Positions 39,723 to 47,979 of a stretch of DNA of 64,000 bases are shown in pieces. The DNA lies in NCBI GenBank assembly GCA_019422525.1, contig JAHZDE010000002.1, positions 1-64,000 on the forward strand, written 5' to 3'. The stretch comes from Clostridiales bacterium. Lineage in GTDB: Bacteria > Bacillota > Clostridia > Oscillospirales > Acutalibacteraceae. Within the stretch, counting starts at the first letter, position 1; every line of letters begins with the position of its first letter. The translations under genes and the position numbers were made by a program. A model generated the notes under the pieces. The model made no database searches. It was given only the letters and a program-made list of their open reading frames with translations, and was not told where the DNA came from.

Positions 39723-40946
39723 ATGTTAACAAGTCTTGGCCTGATTTTTCTCGCAGGAATGGCGCTGGGATGGGTGTGCCGTAAGTGCCGCCTGCCTGGA
39801 CTGCTGGGTATGATGGTTGCCGGTATTTTGCTGGGGCCATGTGTCCTCAATCTGCTGGATGATTCCATTCTGAACATTTCCGCTGATTTGCGGCAAATTG
39901 CCCTGATTATCATTTTGACCCGTGCAGGGCTGTCTTTAAACCTCAACGATTTGAAAAAAGTCGGACGGCCTGCGGTGCTGCTGTGCTTTGTGCCGGCATC
40001 TTTTGAAATGGCGGGGATTATTCTGTTGGCGCCGCCTCTGCTGGGAATTTCTTATGGCGAGGCCGCCATTATGGGCGCAGTGTTGGCAGCCGTTTCTCCG
40101 GCGGTGATTGTTCCCAAAATGCTCAAGCTCATGGAAGAAAAGCGTGGGACAGAGAAAAGTATTCCCCAAATGCTGCTTGCGGGCGCCTCTGTGGACGATG
40201 TATTTGTCATTGTCATGTTTACCTCGTTTATGGGGTTGGAACAGGGAGGAAGCTTCTCCCCCCTTACACTGGTACAGATTCCCGTTTCCATTATTACCGG
40301 TATTGCAGTAGGACTGGGAATCGGGCTGCTTCTCGCTTTTTATTTTAAAAAGGTCCATATTCGTGATTCTCTGAAAGTGGTCATTTTGTTGAGCCTATCC
40401 TGCATCCTTGTCAGCCAGCAGGATGCCATTGGTGAATATGTACCGTTTTCGGGGCTTCTGGCCGTTATGAGTATGGGCGTTGCGGTTCAGAAAAAACGTG
40501 AGCCTGCCGCAGTACGCCTTTCGGTGAAGTATTCCAAACTTTGGACAGCTGCTGAGGTATTGTTGTTTGTACTGGTAGGCGCAACCGTAGACTTGCAGTA
40601 TGTATCCAGCGCAGGGTTTGCAGCGGTGATTTTGATTTTTGGAGCTTTGCTGTTCCGTATGGCAGGCGTAACCGTATGCTTACTCAAAACAGCACTCAAC
40701 GGAAAAGAGCGCCTGTTCTGTACCGTAGCTTATATGCCGAAAGCCACTGTGCAGGCAGCAATTGGTGGTCTGCCTCTGGCAGCTGGGCTTGCCTGCGGCC
40801 ATTTGGTACTTACGGTGGCGGTACTTGCCATTCTTATTACAGCACCACTTGGAGCATTTGGAATCGACTTGTTATACCGTCGTTTTCTGTCACAGGAAAA
40901 AGATGTAGAGGAACCGAAGAGTGCCGTCTCTATGGGGAATTCTTGA
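39723..40946 (+). CDS. Cation/proton antiporter (CPA family, NhaP/Kef-like)
   Basis: A 407-residue membrane protein with about twelve helices. Family-typical parts are GMALGWVCRKCRLPGLLGMMVAGILLGP near the start, the transport-core ASVDDVFVIVMFTS (the double aspartate expected for electrogenic or Na+ exchange), and MPKATVQAAIGGLPL near the end. It should exchange Na+ or K+ for H+. No RCK/TrkA regulatory domain is attached. The ATG at 39723 follows GGAGGG. Regulation by the leader terminator is likely. Its stop codon overlaps the promoter of the next gene. Confidence 0.9.
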   Translation: MLTSLGLIFLAGMALGWVCRKCRLPGLLGMMVAGILLGPCVLNLLDDSILNISADLRQIALIIILTRAGLSLNLNDLKKVGRPAVLLCFVPASFEMAGIILLAPPLLGISYGEAAIMGAVLAAVSPAVIVPKMLKLMEEKRGTEKSIPQMLLAGASVDDVFVIVMFTSFMGLEQGGSFSPLTLVQIPVSIITGIAVGLGIGLLLAFYFKKVHIRDSLKVVILLSLSCILVSQQDAIGEYVPFSGLLAVMSMGVAVQKKREPAAVRLSVKYSKLWTAAEVLLFVLVGATVDLQYVSSAGFAAVILIFGALLFRMAGVTVCLLKTALNGKERLFCTVAYMPKATVQAAIGGLPLAAGLACGHLVLTVAVLAILITAPLGAFGIDLLYRRFLSQEKDVEEPKSAVSMGNS

Positions 40947-40970
40947 CATTCACCGGAATTGTTTTATACT
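40943..40970 (+). promoter_or_regulatory. Promoter for amidohydrolase gene
   Basis: TTGACA and TATACT are separated by 16 bp; the -35 overlaps the antiporter stop codon. Confidence 0.75.
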
Positions 40971-41006
40971 GAATTTATTCCCTATCAGAGAAAGGAGAAC
41001 GATGGT

Positions 41007-42266
41007 ATGAAATTATGCAGCGCTCTTTGTTTTTTACCGGATAATTCCCTGCATATCTATGATATTACCTTAGAAAAAGACCGTCTGAAGCTACTGCCCC
41101 CCGGAACCCTGACAGAAGGAATCGATGCCTCTCAGATGCTGTGTCTGCCTGGAATGGTCAACACCCATTTTCACGGGCTTTCCACGCCGGGAAAGGGGCT
41201 GGAACATGACTATCCCCTTGCAGAATGGTTTGGAGAAATATCAGAAACCGCTATGCAGGCTCGGGTATATGATGTAATTGAACAGGATTTGCTGGAAGAA
41301 GAGATGGAAACCATCGCCCGGTTTGAATATATGCAGCTTGTAAAACAGGGTGTTACCATGGTGTTTGACGGCGGCGCTGTGAATGGCAGCCTTTTGGCTC
41401 AAAAGCGGGCGTTGGAAGCACTGGGAATGCGCGGAATTTTGGATGCAGATACCCTTTTGCCAGAATTTGTCGGACAAGATTCCCCGCTGGTTTCTTTTGC
41501 CGGGCATCTGCTGGAAGAGGAAGATTTCACGGAAGAATCACTTCCTGCTGTCAAATCCATGTATGACCGCTTTCCAGATAGAATTTTTGGCAGCCATTGC
41601 TTGGAGACCGCTTACCGCCGGCATCTGGCAGAGAAATTCTGCGGAAAATCTTCGCCGGAACTGTTTTTGGAAAAGGGGCTTTTGTCCCATCGGAACGTAC
41701 TATATCACTGTGTCCATGCAACGGAAAAAGACTGGGATATCATCGCCAAAAGCGGAGCGGGTGTTGTACACAACCCGGTGAGCAATCTGTATACCGGAAC
41801 CGGCATAATGAATCTTCCGGCAGTATTGAAACGCAAAATTCCTTGTGGCTTGGGAAGTGATTGGGGCTCCACAGATTGGTGGGAAGTGATTCGTACAGCT
41901 TATCATTTGATGAAGGTACAGCCCGGCGGTGAAGCGTATCGGGCACAGGATATTTTACAGCTGGCTTGTCGTGGCGGAAGTCAAGTGCTGGGACGTTCCG
42001 ATTGTGGCGTGTTGTGTGATGATGCACAGGCAGATTTGGTGTTGATTTCGCTGCATGATCCCGCCCTGTATCCCGATTTTCCGGGACATCCTGCGCTTTT
42101 GCATAATTTGGTAACCCAGTGTGGTGCAGGAGCCGTCACTCATGTGTTCATCGGTGGGAAGATGGTAGTAGAGAATGGAAAATGCCAAACACTGGAGGAA
42201 ACTTCCATTATAAGAGGATGGCAGCGTGTTATGGAAAAAATTCAATCCAAGGTCTTTTCAGAGTAA
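41007..42266 (+). CDS. Amidohydrolase family protein (cytosine deaminase/chlorohydrolase-like)
   Basis: A 419-residue metal-dependent hydrolase. It has the metal-binding NTHFHGLS (HxH), a later HCVHAT histidine, the HNPVSNLYTGTG loop and the catalytic aspartate in GLGSDWGSTDW. The fold is the TIM barrel with an N- and C-terminal beta sandwich. Relatives deaminate guanine, cytosine, S-adenosylhomocysteine or triazines; the substrate here is unknown. ATG at 41007 follows AAAGGAG. It sits just upstream of ilvB, but ilvB has its own promoter. Confidence 0.85.
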   Translation: MKLCSALCFLPDNSLHIYDITLEKDRLKLLPPGTLTEGIDASQMLCLPGMVNTHFHGLSTPGKGLEHDYPLAEWFGEISETAMQARVYDVIEQDLLEEEMETIARFEYMQLVKQGVTMVFDGGAVNGSLLAQKRALEALGMRGILDADTLLPEFVGQDSPLVSFAGHLLEEEDFTEESLPAVKSMYDRFPDRIFGSHCLETAYRRHLAEKFCGKSSPELFLEKGLLSHRNVLYHCVHATEKDWDIIAKSGAGVVHNPVSNLYTGTGIMNLPAVLKRKIPCGLGSDWGSTDWWEVIRTAYHLMKVQPGGEAYRAQDILQLACRGGSQVLGRSDCGVLCDDAQADLVLISLHDPALYPDFPGHPALLHNLVTQCGAGAVTHVFIGGKMVVENGKCQTLEETSIIRGWQRVMEKIQSKVFSE

Positions 42267-42300
42267 GCTGCGTTGTGTATAATTATTTTTGAATGGAGCA

Positions 42301-42329
42301 TTGACGAATCCTGCATAAAAGGATATAAT
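42301..42329 (+). promoter_or_regulatory. ilvBNC promoter
   Basis: TTGACG and TATAAT are separated by 17 bp. Confidence 0.85.
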
Positions 42330-42345
42330 GAATGAAACACATCTC

Positions 42346-42372
42346 ATCAGACAACTAAACAGGTTGTCTGAT
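42346..42372. promoter_or_regulatory. Perfect inverted repeat in ilvB leader
   Basis: ATCAGACAAC and GTTGTCTGAT are separated by 7 bp and lie about 10-35 nt after the predicted transcription start. There is no T-run, so this is either an operator for a dimeric (for example GntR-type) regulator or a leader RNA hairpin. No T-box is present. Confidence 0.7.
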
Positions 42373-42412
42373 ATATTGGTGTGAAGTCATGACAAAAGGA
42401 GGGGGATGCTTT

Positions 42413-44032
42413 TTGATAAGCGGAGCCGAAATGATGGTCAAATGTCTGGAAGCAGAAGGTGTTGAAATTGCCTTTGGCTATCCCGGCGCAGCAATATGCC
42501 CTTTTTATGATTATTTATACCAGTCTTCTGTCCGCCATGTCCTAGTACGGGAAGAGCAAAACGCGGCCCATATGGCCAGCGGATATGCCCGCAGCTGCGG
42601 AAAACCCGGCGTGTGCATCGCCACCTCCGGTCCTGGCGCCACCAATTTAATTACGGGTATTGCCACGGCTTATATGGATTCTATTCCGATTGTGGCCATT
42701 ACCGGACAGGTAAGCTCTGAACTGCTGGGCAGGGATGTTTTTCAGGAAGCCGATATTACCGGCGCCTGTGAGTCTTTTACCAAGCACAGTTATCTGGTGA
42801 AGGATGTCAAAGAGATTCCCCGCGTTTTTAAGGAGGCATTTCACATTGCTTCTACCGGCCGGCCCGGCCCGGTATTGATTGATGTGCCGGTTGACATTCA
42901 GCAGGCAAAAGCAGACAGTTTTACTTATCCGGAAAAAGCCGAAATTATTGGTTATAAGCCCCGAACCCAGGGCCACGGACTACAGATTAAAAAAGCAATT
43001 CAAGCGATTGAAGAAGCCAAGCGCCCCCTCATTTGCTGCGGCGGCGGCGTGGTGCTGGCGGGAGCCCGGGAAGAAATGAAAGCGTTTGCCAAAAATAGTG
43101 GGCTTCCGATTGTGGCCACGATGATGGGCATTGGCGTGGTTCCCATGGACAGTGACCGATATTTGGGCATGATTGGCTCTCATGGCCGTTCTTATGCAAA
43201 CCGGGCTATGCACGAAGCGGATTTGATTATCCTGTGCGGTGCGCGGGTAGGCGATCGTGCAGTAGCTGCACCGGAGCAGGTAGCAGAACAGGCCAAGATT
43301 ATTCATATTGATATTGACCCGGCAGAAATCGGGAAAAACATGCCGGTGGATATCCCAATTGTGGGCGATATCCAACAGGTACTGGCACAGATGGCCGAGA
43401 AAATCCATTATATTGACCGGCCAGAATGGGTGAAACGTGTCGTAGATTTAAAAGCAGACTACGTTCCCCATGGAGTAGACCGGGAGGATGCGGTGGAACC
43501 CCGTTCCTTTATCCGAAGTCTTTCTCAGTTGATGGACGAAAACGCCATATTGGTGGCGGATGTAGGACAGAATCAGATTTGGTGTGCCAGAAATTACAAT
43601 GTAAAAGAAGGCCGGTTCCTCACTTCCGGCGGCTTGGGAACCATGGGATATGCTCTTCCCGCAGCCATCGGTGCGAAGCTGGCAAAGCCTCACCGGGAAG
43701 TGGTGGCGGTCTGTGGAGACGGCTCCTTCCAGATGGTGATGGGGGAACTTGGTACCCTTTGCCAGACCGGCGTGAATATTAAGCTGATTATCATGGAAAA
43801 CGGCCGTCTGGGTATGGTAAAGGAATTGCAGGATAAACTGTATGGCCATCGATATGCTGCCACTACACTGGACGGAAACCCGGATTTTGTTGCATTGTGT
43901 GCAGCCTATGGGCTTCCTGCCAAACGGGCAGAAAATAACCGTCAGGCCGTAGAGTATGCGAAAGAAATGCTGGAGCACAAGGGCCCCTTTGTGCTGGTGT
44001 GCCGGGTAGACCCGGACACGCCTACCATATAA
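42413..44032 (+). CDS. ilvB: Acetolactate synthase large subunit
   Basis: A 539-residue ThDP enzyme condensing two pyruvates (or pyruvate and 2-oxobutyrate), the first common step of branched-chain amino acid synthesis. It has AFGYPGAAICPFYD, REEQNAAHMASGYAR with the catalytic Glu, ATSGPGATNLITGIATAYMDS, and the ThDP motif GDGSFQMVMGELGTLCQTGVNIKLIIMENG. I choose the TTG at 42413 because AAAGGAGGGGG is spaced for it; the ATG at 42389 lies upstream of that site. ilvN follows 13 bp downstream. Confidence 0.95.
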   Translation: MISGAEMMVKCLEAEGVEIAFGYPGAAICPFYDYLYQSSVRHVLVREEQNAAHMASGYARSCGKPGVCIATSGPGATNLITGIATAYMDSIPIVAITGQVSSELLGRDVFQEADITGACESFTKHSYLVKDVKEIPRVFKEAFHIASTGRPGPVLIDVPVDIQQAKADSFTYPEKAEIIGYKPRTQGHGLQIKKAIQAIEEAKRPLICCGGGVVLAGAREEMKAFAKNSGLPIVATMMGIGVVPMDSDRYLGMIGSHGRSYANRAMHEADLIILCGARVGDRAVAAPEQVAEQAKIIHIDIDPAEIGKNMPVDIPIVGDIQQVLAQMAEKIHYIDRPEWVKRVVDLKADYVPHGVDREDAVEPRSFIRSLSQLMDENAILVADVGQNQIWCARNYNVKEGRFLTSGGLGTMGYALPAAIGAKLAKPHREVVAVCGDGSFQMVMGELGTLCQTGVNIKLIIMENGRLGMVKELQDKLYGHRYAATTLDGNPDFVALCAAYGLPAKRAENNRQAVEYAKEMLEHKGPFVLVCRVDPDTPTI

Positions 44033-44045
44033 GGAGGGAACCGGG

Positions 44046-44549
44046 ATGAAATATACGCTTGCCGTTCTGGTCGAAAACCAGCCCGGTGTCCTGTCCAAGG
44101 TAGCGGGTTTGTTTTCCCGCCGGGGCTTTAACATAGACAGTCTGGCCGTAGGTGTTACAGAAGACCCGAAAATTTCCCGAATGACCATTGTAGTCAACGG
44201 GGATGAACATATTGTAGAGCAGGTAGAAAAACAGCTGAATAAAGTGATTCCCGTTATCAAAGTGAAAACGCTGGATACCGCTGGAGATTTTCTCAGCTGT
44301 GAACTCAATCTGATTAAGGTTTCGGCCAACGCTCAGCAGCGAACCGAAATTTTGCAGCTTGCCAACCTGTTTGACGCTCGGGTGATTGATGTCTCCCCTA
44401 CCACCATGACATTACGTTTTGCAGGGACCCCGCAAAAGGGAGAAAATCTTATGACGCTGCTTCATCCCTATGGGGTGAAAGAGGTTGTCCGTACTGGCAC
44501 CATCGCCATTGAAAAAGGTGCTGCCATTACTCGAAAAAAAGAAGCTTAA
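44046..44549 (+). CDS. ilvN: Acetolactate synthase small (regulatory) subunit
   Basis: A 167-residue regulatory partner of IlvB. The N-terminal ACT domain (YTLAVLVENQPGVLSKVAGLFSRRGFNIDSLAVG) binds valine for feedback control, and the C-terminal ALS_ss_C domain (RTEILQLANLFDARVIDVSPTTMTLRFAG) follows. A strong AAGGAGGG lies upstream. It is cotranscribed with ilvB. Confidence 0.96.
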   Translation: MKYTLAVLVENQPGVLSKVAGLFSRRGFNIDSLAVGVTEDPKISRMTIVVNGDEHIVEQVEKQLNKVIPVIKVKTLDTAGDFLSCELNLIKVSANAQQRTEILQLANLFDARVIDVSPTTMTLRFAGTPQKGENLMTLLHPYGVKEVVRTGTIAIEKGAAITRKKEA

Positions 44550-44563
44550 ACGCTTATGCGGCC

Positions 44564-44592
44564 GCCGGGCGGTAATTTTGCTGCTCCCCGGC
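44564..44592 (+). other. GC-rich hairpin between ilvN and ilvC
   Basis: GCCGGG pairs with CCCGGC, and the intervening sequence can extend the stem. It is followed by a weak T-run about 11 nt later. It may act as a processing or stability element that sets the ratio of ilvC to ilvBN mRNA. Confidence 0.5.
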
Positions 44593-44632
44593 TTCCATAT
44601 ATATTTTTAAAAGGATTCAGGAGGTACTCATT

Positions 44633-45637
44633 ATGCCGAAGATTTATTATCAGGCAGATTGTGACATCAACGTTCTCAAAGACAAAACCGTCGCCGTCAT
44701 CGGCTACGGCAGCCAGGGCCATGCCCATGCCCTGAACCTGAAGGACAGCGGCGTGAATGTCGTTGTTGGCCTGTATGAGGGCAGCAAGAGCCGCGCTCGC
44801 GCCGAAGCTCACGGCCTTACCGTTATGACTGTGCCCGAGGCCACCAAGATTGCCGATATCATTATGGTGCTGATTCCCGATGAACGTCAGGCTGACATGT
44901 ACTACAAGGACATTGCTCCCTATCTGACAGAAGGTAAAGCACTGGCTTTTGCTCATGGCTTTAACATTCATTTTGGCCAGATTAAGCCCCCGGCTGATGT
45001 TGACGTATTCATGATTGCTCCCAAGGCTCCCGGCCACACTGTGCGCAGCGAGTATGTGGAGGGCAAGGGTACTCCCTGCCTGGTTGCTGTAGAGCAGGAT
45101 GCTACCGGCCACTGCCTGGAAATCGCTCTGGCATATGGCGCAGGTATCGGCGGCGCACGTGCAGCTATCATGGAAACCACCTTTAAGATTGAAACCGAAA
45201 CCGACCTGTTCGGCGAGCAGGCTGTTCTGTGCGGCGGCGTAACCGCTCTGATGAAGGCTGGCTTTGAGACTCTGGTTGAAGCTGGCTATGCTCCCGAAAA
45301 CGCATACTTCGAGTGCATCCATGAGATGAAGCTGATCGTTGATCTGATTTACACCGGCGGCTTCAAGATGATGCGTTATTCCATCTCTGATACCGCTGAG
45401 TTTGGCGATTACGAGACTGGCAAGCGCCTGATCACCGATGAGACCAAGAAGGAAATGAAGAAGATTCTGACCGAGATTCAGGACGGCACCTTCGCCAGCA
45501 AGTGGATTGCTGAGAACAAGAACGGCCGTGCACACTTCAATGCCTGCCGCCGCATCGAGGCTTCCCATCAGTTGGAGACCGTTGGCGCAGAGCTGCGTAA
45601 GATGTACGCTTGGAACGACGATAAATACGCCGACTAA
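44633..45637 (+). CDS. ilvC: Ketol-acid reductoisomerase
   Basis: A 334-residue class I enzyme that isomerises and reduces acetolactate with NAD(P)H and Mg2+. The Rossmann motif is GYGSQGHAHALNLKDSGVNV. Metal-binding and catalytic residues lie in DLFGEQAVLCGG and in ECIHEMKLIVDLIYTGG. The start follows AGGAGG. Codon use differs from ilvB and ilvN: Lys is mostly AAG, Glu often GAG and Gly GGC, the pattern of very highly expressed genes. Confidence 0.97.
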   Translation: MPKIYYQADCDINVLKDKTVAVIGYGSQGHAHALNLKDSGVNVVVGLYEGSKSRARAEAHGLTVMTVPEATKIADIIMVLIPDERQADMYYKDIAPYLTEGKALAFAHGFNIHFGQIKPPADVDVFMIAPKAPGHTVRSEYVEGKGTPCLVAVEQDATGHCLEIALAYGAGIGGARAAIMETTFKIETETDLFGEQAVLCGGVTALMKAGFETLVEAGYAPENAYFECIHEMKLIVDLIYTGGFKMMRYSISDTAEFGDYETGKRLITDETKKEMKKILTEIQDGTFASKWIAENKNGRAHFNACRRIEASHQLETVGAELRKMYAWNDDKYAD

Positions 45638-45649
45638 TTTTTACAAAAT

Positions 45650-45686
45650 AAACCGGGATGCAGAAATATTCTGCATCCCGGTTTTT
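45650..45686 (+). terminator. ilvC terminator
   Basis: Long arms AACCGGGATGCAG and CTGCATCCCGGTT, then a T-rich run. Confidence 0.94.
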
Positions 45687-45942
45687 GTTTTTTTATAGAA
45701 TTCCCTACAGAGTCTCTGTAATATTTCGACAAATGCTATCCCAATACACCCCATATTTCTGACAGCAAAGTTTGCACTGGTTCTTGCATCCTTATTCCCT
45801 TTTTATTTGAAATTTAAAATAAAATTAAGAATTATTTTTATTTTTTCTCTTCCAATTTTCGGAAGCATCGTGTATAATAAGGGCATCAAATGGCGATACT
45901 TTCAGTATGCCGAGATATTAAAAATAACGGGAGGTACATGTC
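45687..45942 (+). promoter_or_regulatory. Rubrerythrin upstream region with promoter
   Basis: No gene is seen. It holds TTCCAA and TATAAT separated by 17 bp (45850-45878) and an AT-rich imperfect palindrome at 45814-45828 that matches the PerR box at 10 of 14 fixed positions. The high AT content makes the latter weak evidence. Confidence 0.55.
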
Positions 45943-46482
45943 ATGGAATTCAAAGGAAGCAGAACCGAAGCCAATCTGATGGCCGCATTTGCCGGGGAAT
46001 CTCAAGCAAGAAACAAGTATACCTACTACGCCTCTAAGGCCAGAAAAGACGGGTTTGAGCAGATTGCCGCAATTTTTGAAGAGACTGCCAACAACGAAAA
46101 AGAACATGCCAAAATCTGGTTTAAGTATCTCCACGATGGAGTAATTCCCGATACTGCTGCGAACTTGGAAGACGCTGCTGCAGGCGAAAACTATGAGTGG
46201 ACCGAGATGTATAAGGAATTCGCCGAAGTAGCCGAAGAAGAGGGCTTCAAAGAGATTGCCGCCGTTATGCGCCTGATTGCCCAAGTGGAAAAGAGCCATG
46301 AGGAGCGTTATCGTAAGCTGCTGGCAAATGTGAAAGAAGATATTGTATTCAAGTGCGACGATGAAGTTGTTTGGGTATGCCGGAATTGTGGATATATTCA
46401 CGTAGGAAAAGCGGCTCCTGCTGTATGTCCTGCCTGCCGCCATCCTCAGGCCTATTTCGAGCGTAAAGCCACCAATTACTAA
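45943..46482 (+). CDS. rbr: Rubrerythrin
   Basis: A 179-residue non-haem iron protein that reduces hydrogen peroxide in anaerobes. The N-terminal ferritin-like four-helix bundle carries the di-iron ligands (GESQARNKY, ANNEKEHAK, then EEEGFKEIAAVMRLIAQVEKSHEERY). The C-terminal rubredoxin-like domain binds one iron with CRNCGYIHVG and CPACRHPQAYF. GGGAGGT precedes the ATG. It is a single gene with its own promoter and terminator. Confidence 0.97.
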   Translation: MEFKGSRTEANLMAAFAGESQARNKYTYYASKARKDGFEQIAAIFEETANNEKEHAKIWFKYLHDGVIPDTAANLEDAAAGENYEWTEMYKEFAEVAEEEGFKEIAAVMRLIAQVEKSHEERYRKLLANVKEDIVFKCDDEVVWVCRNCGYIHVGKAAPAVCPACRHPQAYFERKATNY

Positions 46483-46496
46483 TCTCAAAAAAAATT

Positions 46497-46537
46497 AAAG
46501 GCTGCCTTGGGTGTCAAAAGCCCGAGGCAGCCTTTTT
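46497..46537. terminator. Bidirectional terminator
   Basis: AAAGGCTGCCTTGGG and CCCGAGGCAGCCTTTTT form a strong hairpin between convergent rbr and ychF. Confidence 0.93.
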
Positions 46538-46554
46538 CTTATCCATTCAAAAGT

Positions 46555-47649
46555 TTACACATTAAATCGGAAGAGAACAATGTCGCCATCCTGCATGACA
46601 TAGTCCTTTCCTTCGCTTCGTACCAAGCCCTTCTCTTTGGCAGCTGCCATAGAGCCACAAGACATCAGGTCGTCAAAGGAGATAACCTCCGCACGAATAA
46701 ATCCACGTTCAAAATCGGTGTGAATTTTACCGGCAGCCTGGGGCGCTTTGGTACCTTTGGTAATGGTCCATGCACGAACCTCCGGTTTGCCGGCGGTCAG
46801 ATAGGAAATCAGGCCCAACAGGGAATAACAGGCGTTAATCAGGCGGTCAAGGCCGGATTCCTCCAGACCCATATCGGCCAGGAACAGCTGTTTTTCCTCC
46901 CAGTCCATACCGGAAATTTCGGCTTCAATCTCTGCACAGATGGGCAGCACGGCGGCATGTTCTTCTTCGGCAATTTTCTTCACAGCCTGATAGCCGGGAT
47001 TATTTTCCACGCCGTTTTTGAAGTCATCTTCACTCATATTAGCGGCATAGATAATGGGTTTGTTGGTGAGCAGGGAAACGGTAGACAACCATTCTTTTTC
47101 CTCTTCATTGCACTCCACCGAGCGGGCAGATTTACCGGCGTCCAGCGCTTCACGTACCCGCAGGAAAAAGTCCAGCTCCTCCTGATACTTCTTATCGGCT
47201 TTGAGCATTTTCCGAGTTTTGTCGATACGGCGGTCCAAAATCTCCATATCAGAGAGAATCAGTTCCAGGTTGATGGTTTCAATGTCGCGGGCAGGGTCAA
47301 TACTGCCTTCCACATGGATAATATCGTCGTTAATAAAGCAGCGCACCACATGGACAATAGCGTCCACTTCGCGAATATTGGACAGGAATTTATTTCCCAG
47401 GCCTTCACCCTTGGAAGCACCTTTTACCAGACCGGCGATATCCACAAACTCGATAGTAGCAGGGGTGTACTTTTCCGGCTCATACATTTCTGCCAGCTTA
47501 TCCAGCCGCTTGTCCGGAACGGCAACCACACCCACGTTGGGCTCAATGGTACAGAAGGGGTAGTTTGCGGACTGTGCGCCTGCGTTGGTAATGGCGTTAA
47601 ACAGGGTACTCTTGCCCACATTGGGCAGACCGACGATTCCTAATTTCAT
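46555..47649 (-). CDS. ychF: Redox-regulated ATPase/GTPase YchF (OLA1)
   Basis: A 364-residue Obg-family P-loop ATPase that binds ribosomes. It has GLPNVGKSTLFNAIT (P-loop), NYPFCTIEPNVG, DIAGLVKGASKGEGLGNKFL, and the TGS-type C-terminal domain ending VLFRFNV. The G4 position is NMSE instead of NKxD, as in all YchF proteins, explaining the preference for ATP. The ATG at 47649 is used; earlier in-frame starts are too close to the ribosome-binding site. Confidence 0.96.
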   Translation of the reverse strand: MKLGIVGLPNVGKSTLFNAITNAGAQSANYPFCTIEPNVGVVAVPDKRLDKLAEMYEPEKYTPATIEFVDIAGLVKGASKGEGLGNKFLSNIREVDAIVHVVRCFINDDIIHVEGSIDPARDIETINLELILSDMEILDRRIDKTRKMLKADKKYQEELDFFLRVREALDAGKSARSVECNEEEKEWLSTVSLLTNKPIIYAANMSEDDFKNGVENNPGYQAVKKIAEEEHAAVLPICAEIEAEISGMDWEEKQLFLADMGLEESGLDRLINACYSLLGLISYLTAGKPEVRAWTITKGTKAPQAAGKIHTDFERGFIRAEVISFDDLMSCGSMAAAKEKGLVRSEGKDYVMQDGDIVLFRFNV

Positions 47650-47770
47650 ATATCTCTGCATCTCCTTAAAATTTCGCATATTTTCAAGGCTTTTGGCGAT
47701 TGGAAATTCTGACGCTACGCCTTTTTACGCCGTTAGCTTTCTAATTGAAAAAGCCACACTGTGACATATA

Positions 47771-47799
47771 ATTATACCAGATTCCCCGTTTCCTCTCAA
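47771..47799 (-). promoter_or_regulatory. ychF promoter
   Basis: On the minus strand, TTGAGA and TATAAT are separated by 17 bp. The surrounding gap (47650-47979) holds only this promoter, about 120 nt of leader and the glgA terminator. Confidence 0.8.
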
Positions 47800-47885
47800 G
47801 GCGTTTTCCAGATTCCATCTGTGATTTTTATAAAATTCCAGCATAAACGTTATTTTTCGAACCATCATTTCTTCCTAAACCAGAC

Positions 47886-47911
47886 AAAAGGCCAACCCCT
47901 AAGGGTCAGCC
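47886..47911 (-). terminator. glgA terminator
   Basis: On the minus strand, GGCTGACCC pairs with GGGTTGGCC (two G-U pairs) and TTTTG follows. Confidence 0.8.
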
Positions 47912-47979
47912 TCTTGCTTTATAAAGAAATATTTTTCAGTATATGGAAAACCGGACAACCATATAGGAAAGTTAGGTCA

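Noticed and set aside
42267..42412. T-box leader before ilvB
   Set aside because: The leader is short, and neither the T-box sequence nor an antiterminator/terminator pair is present.
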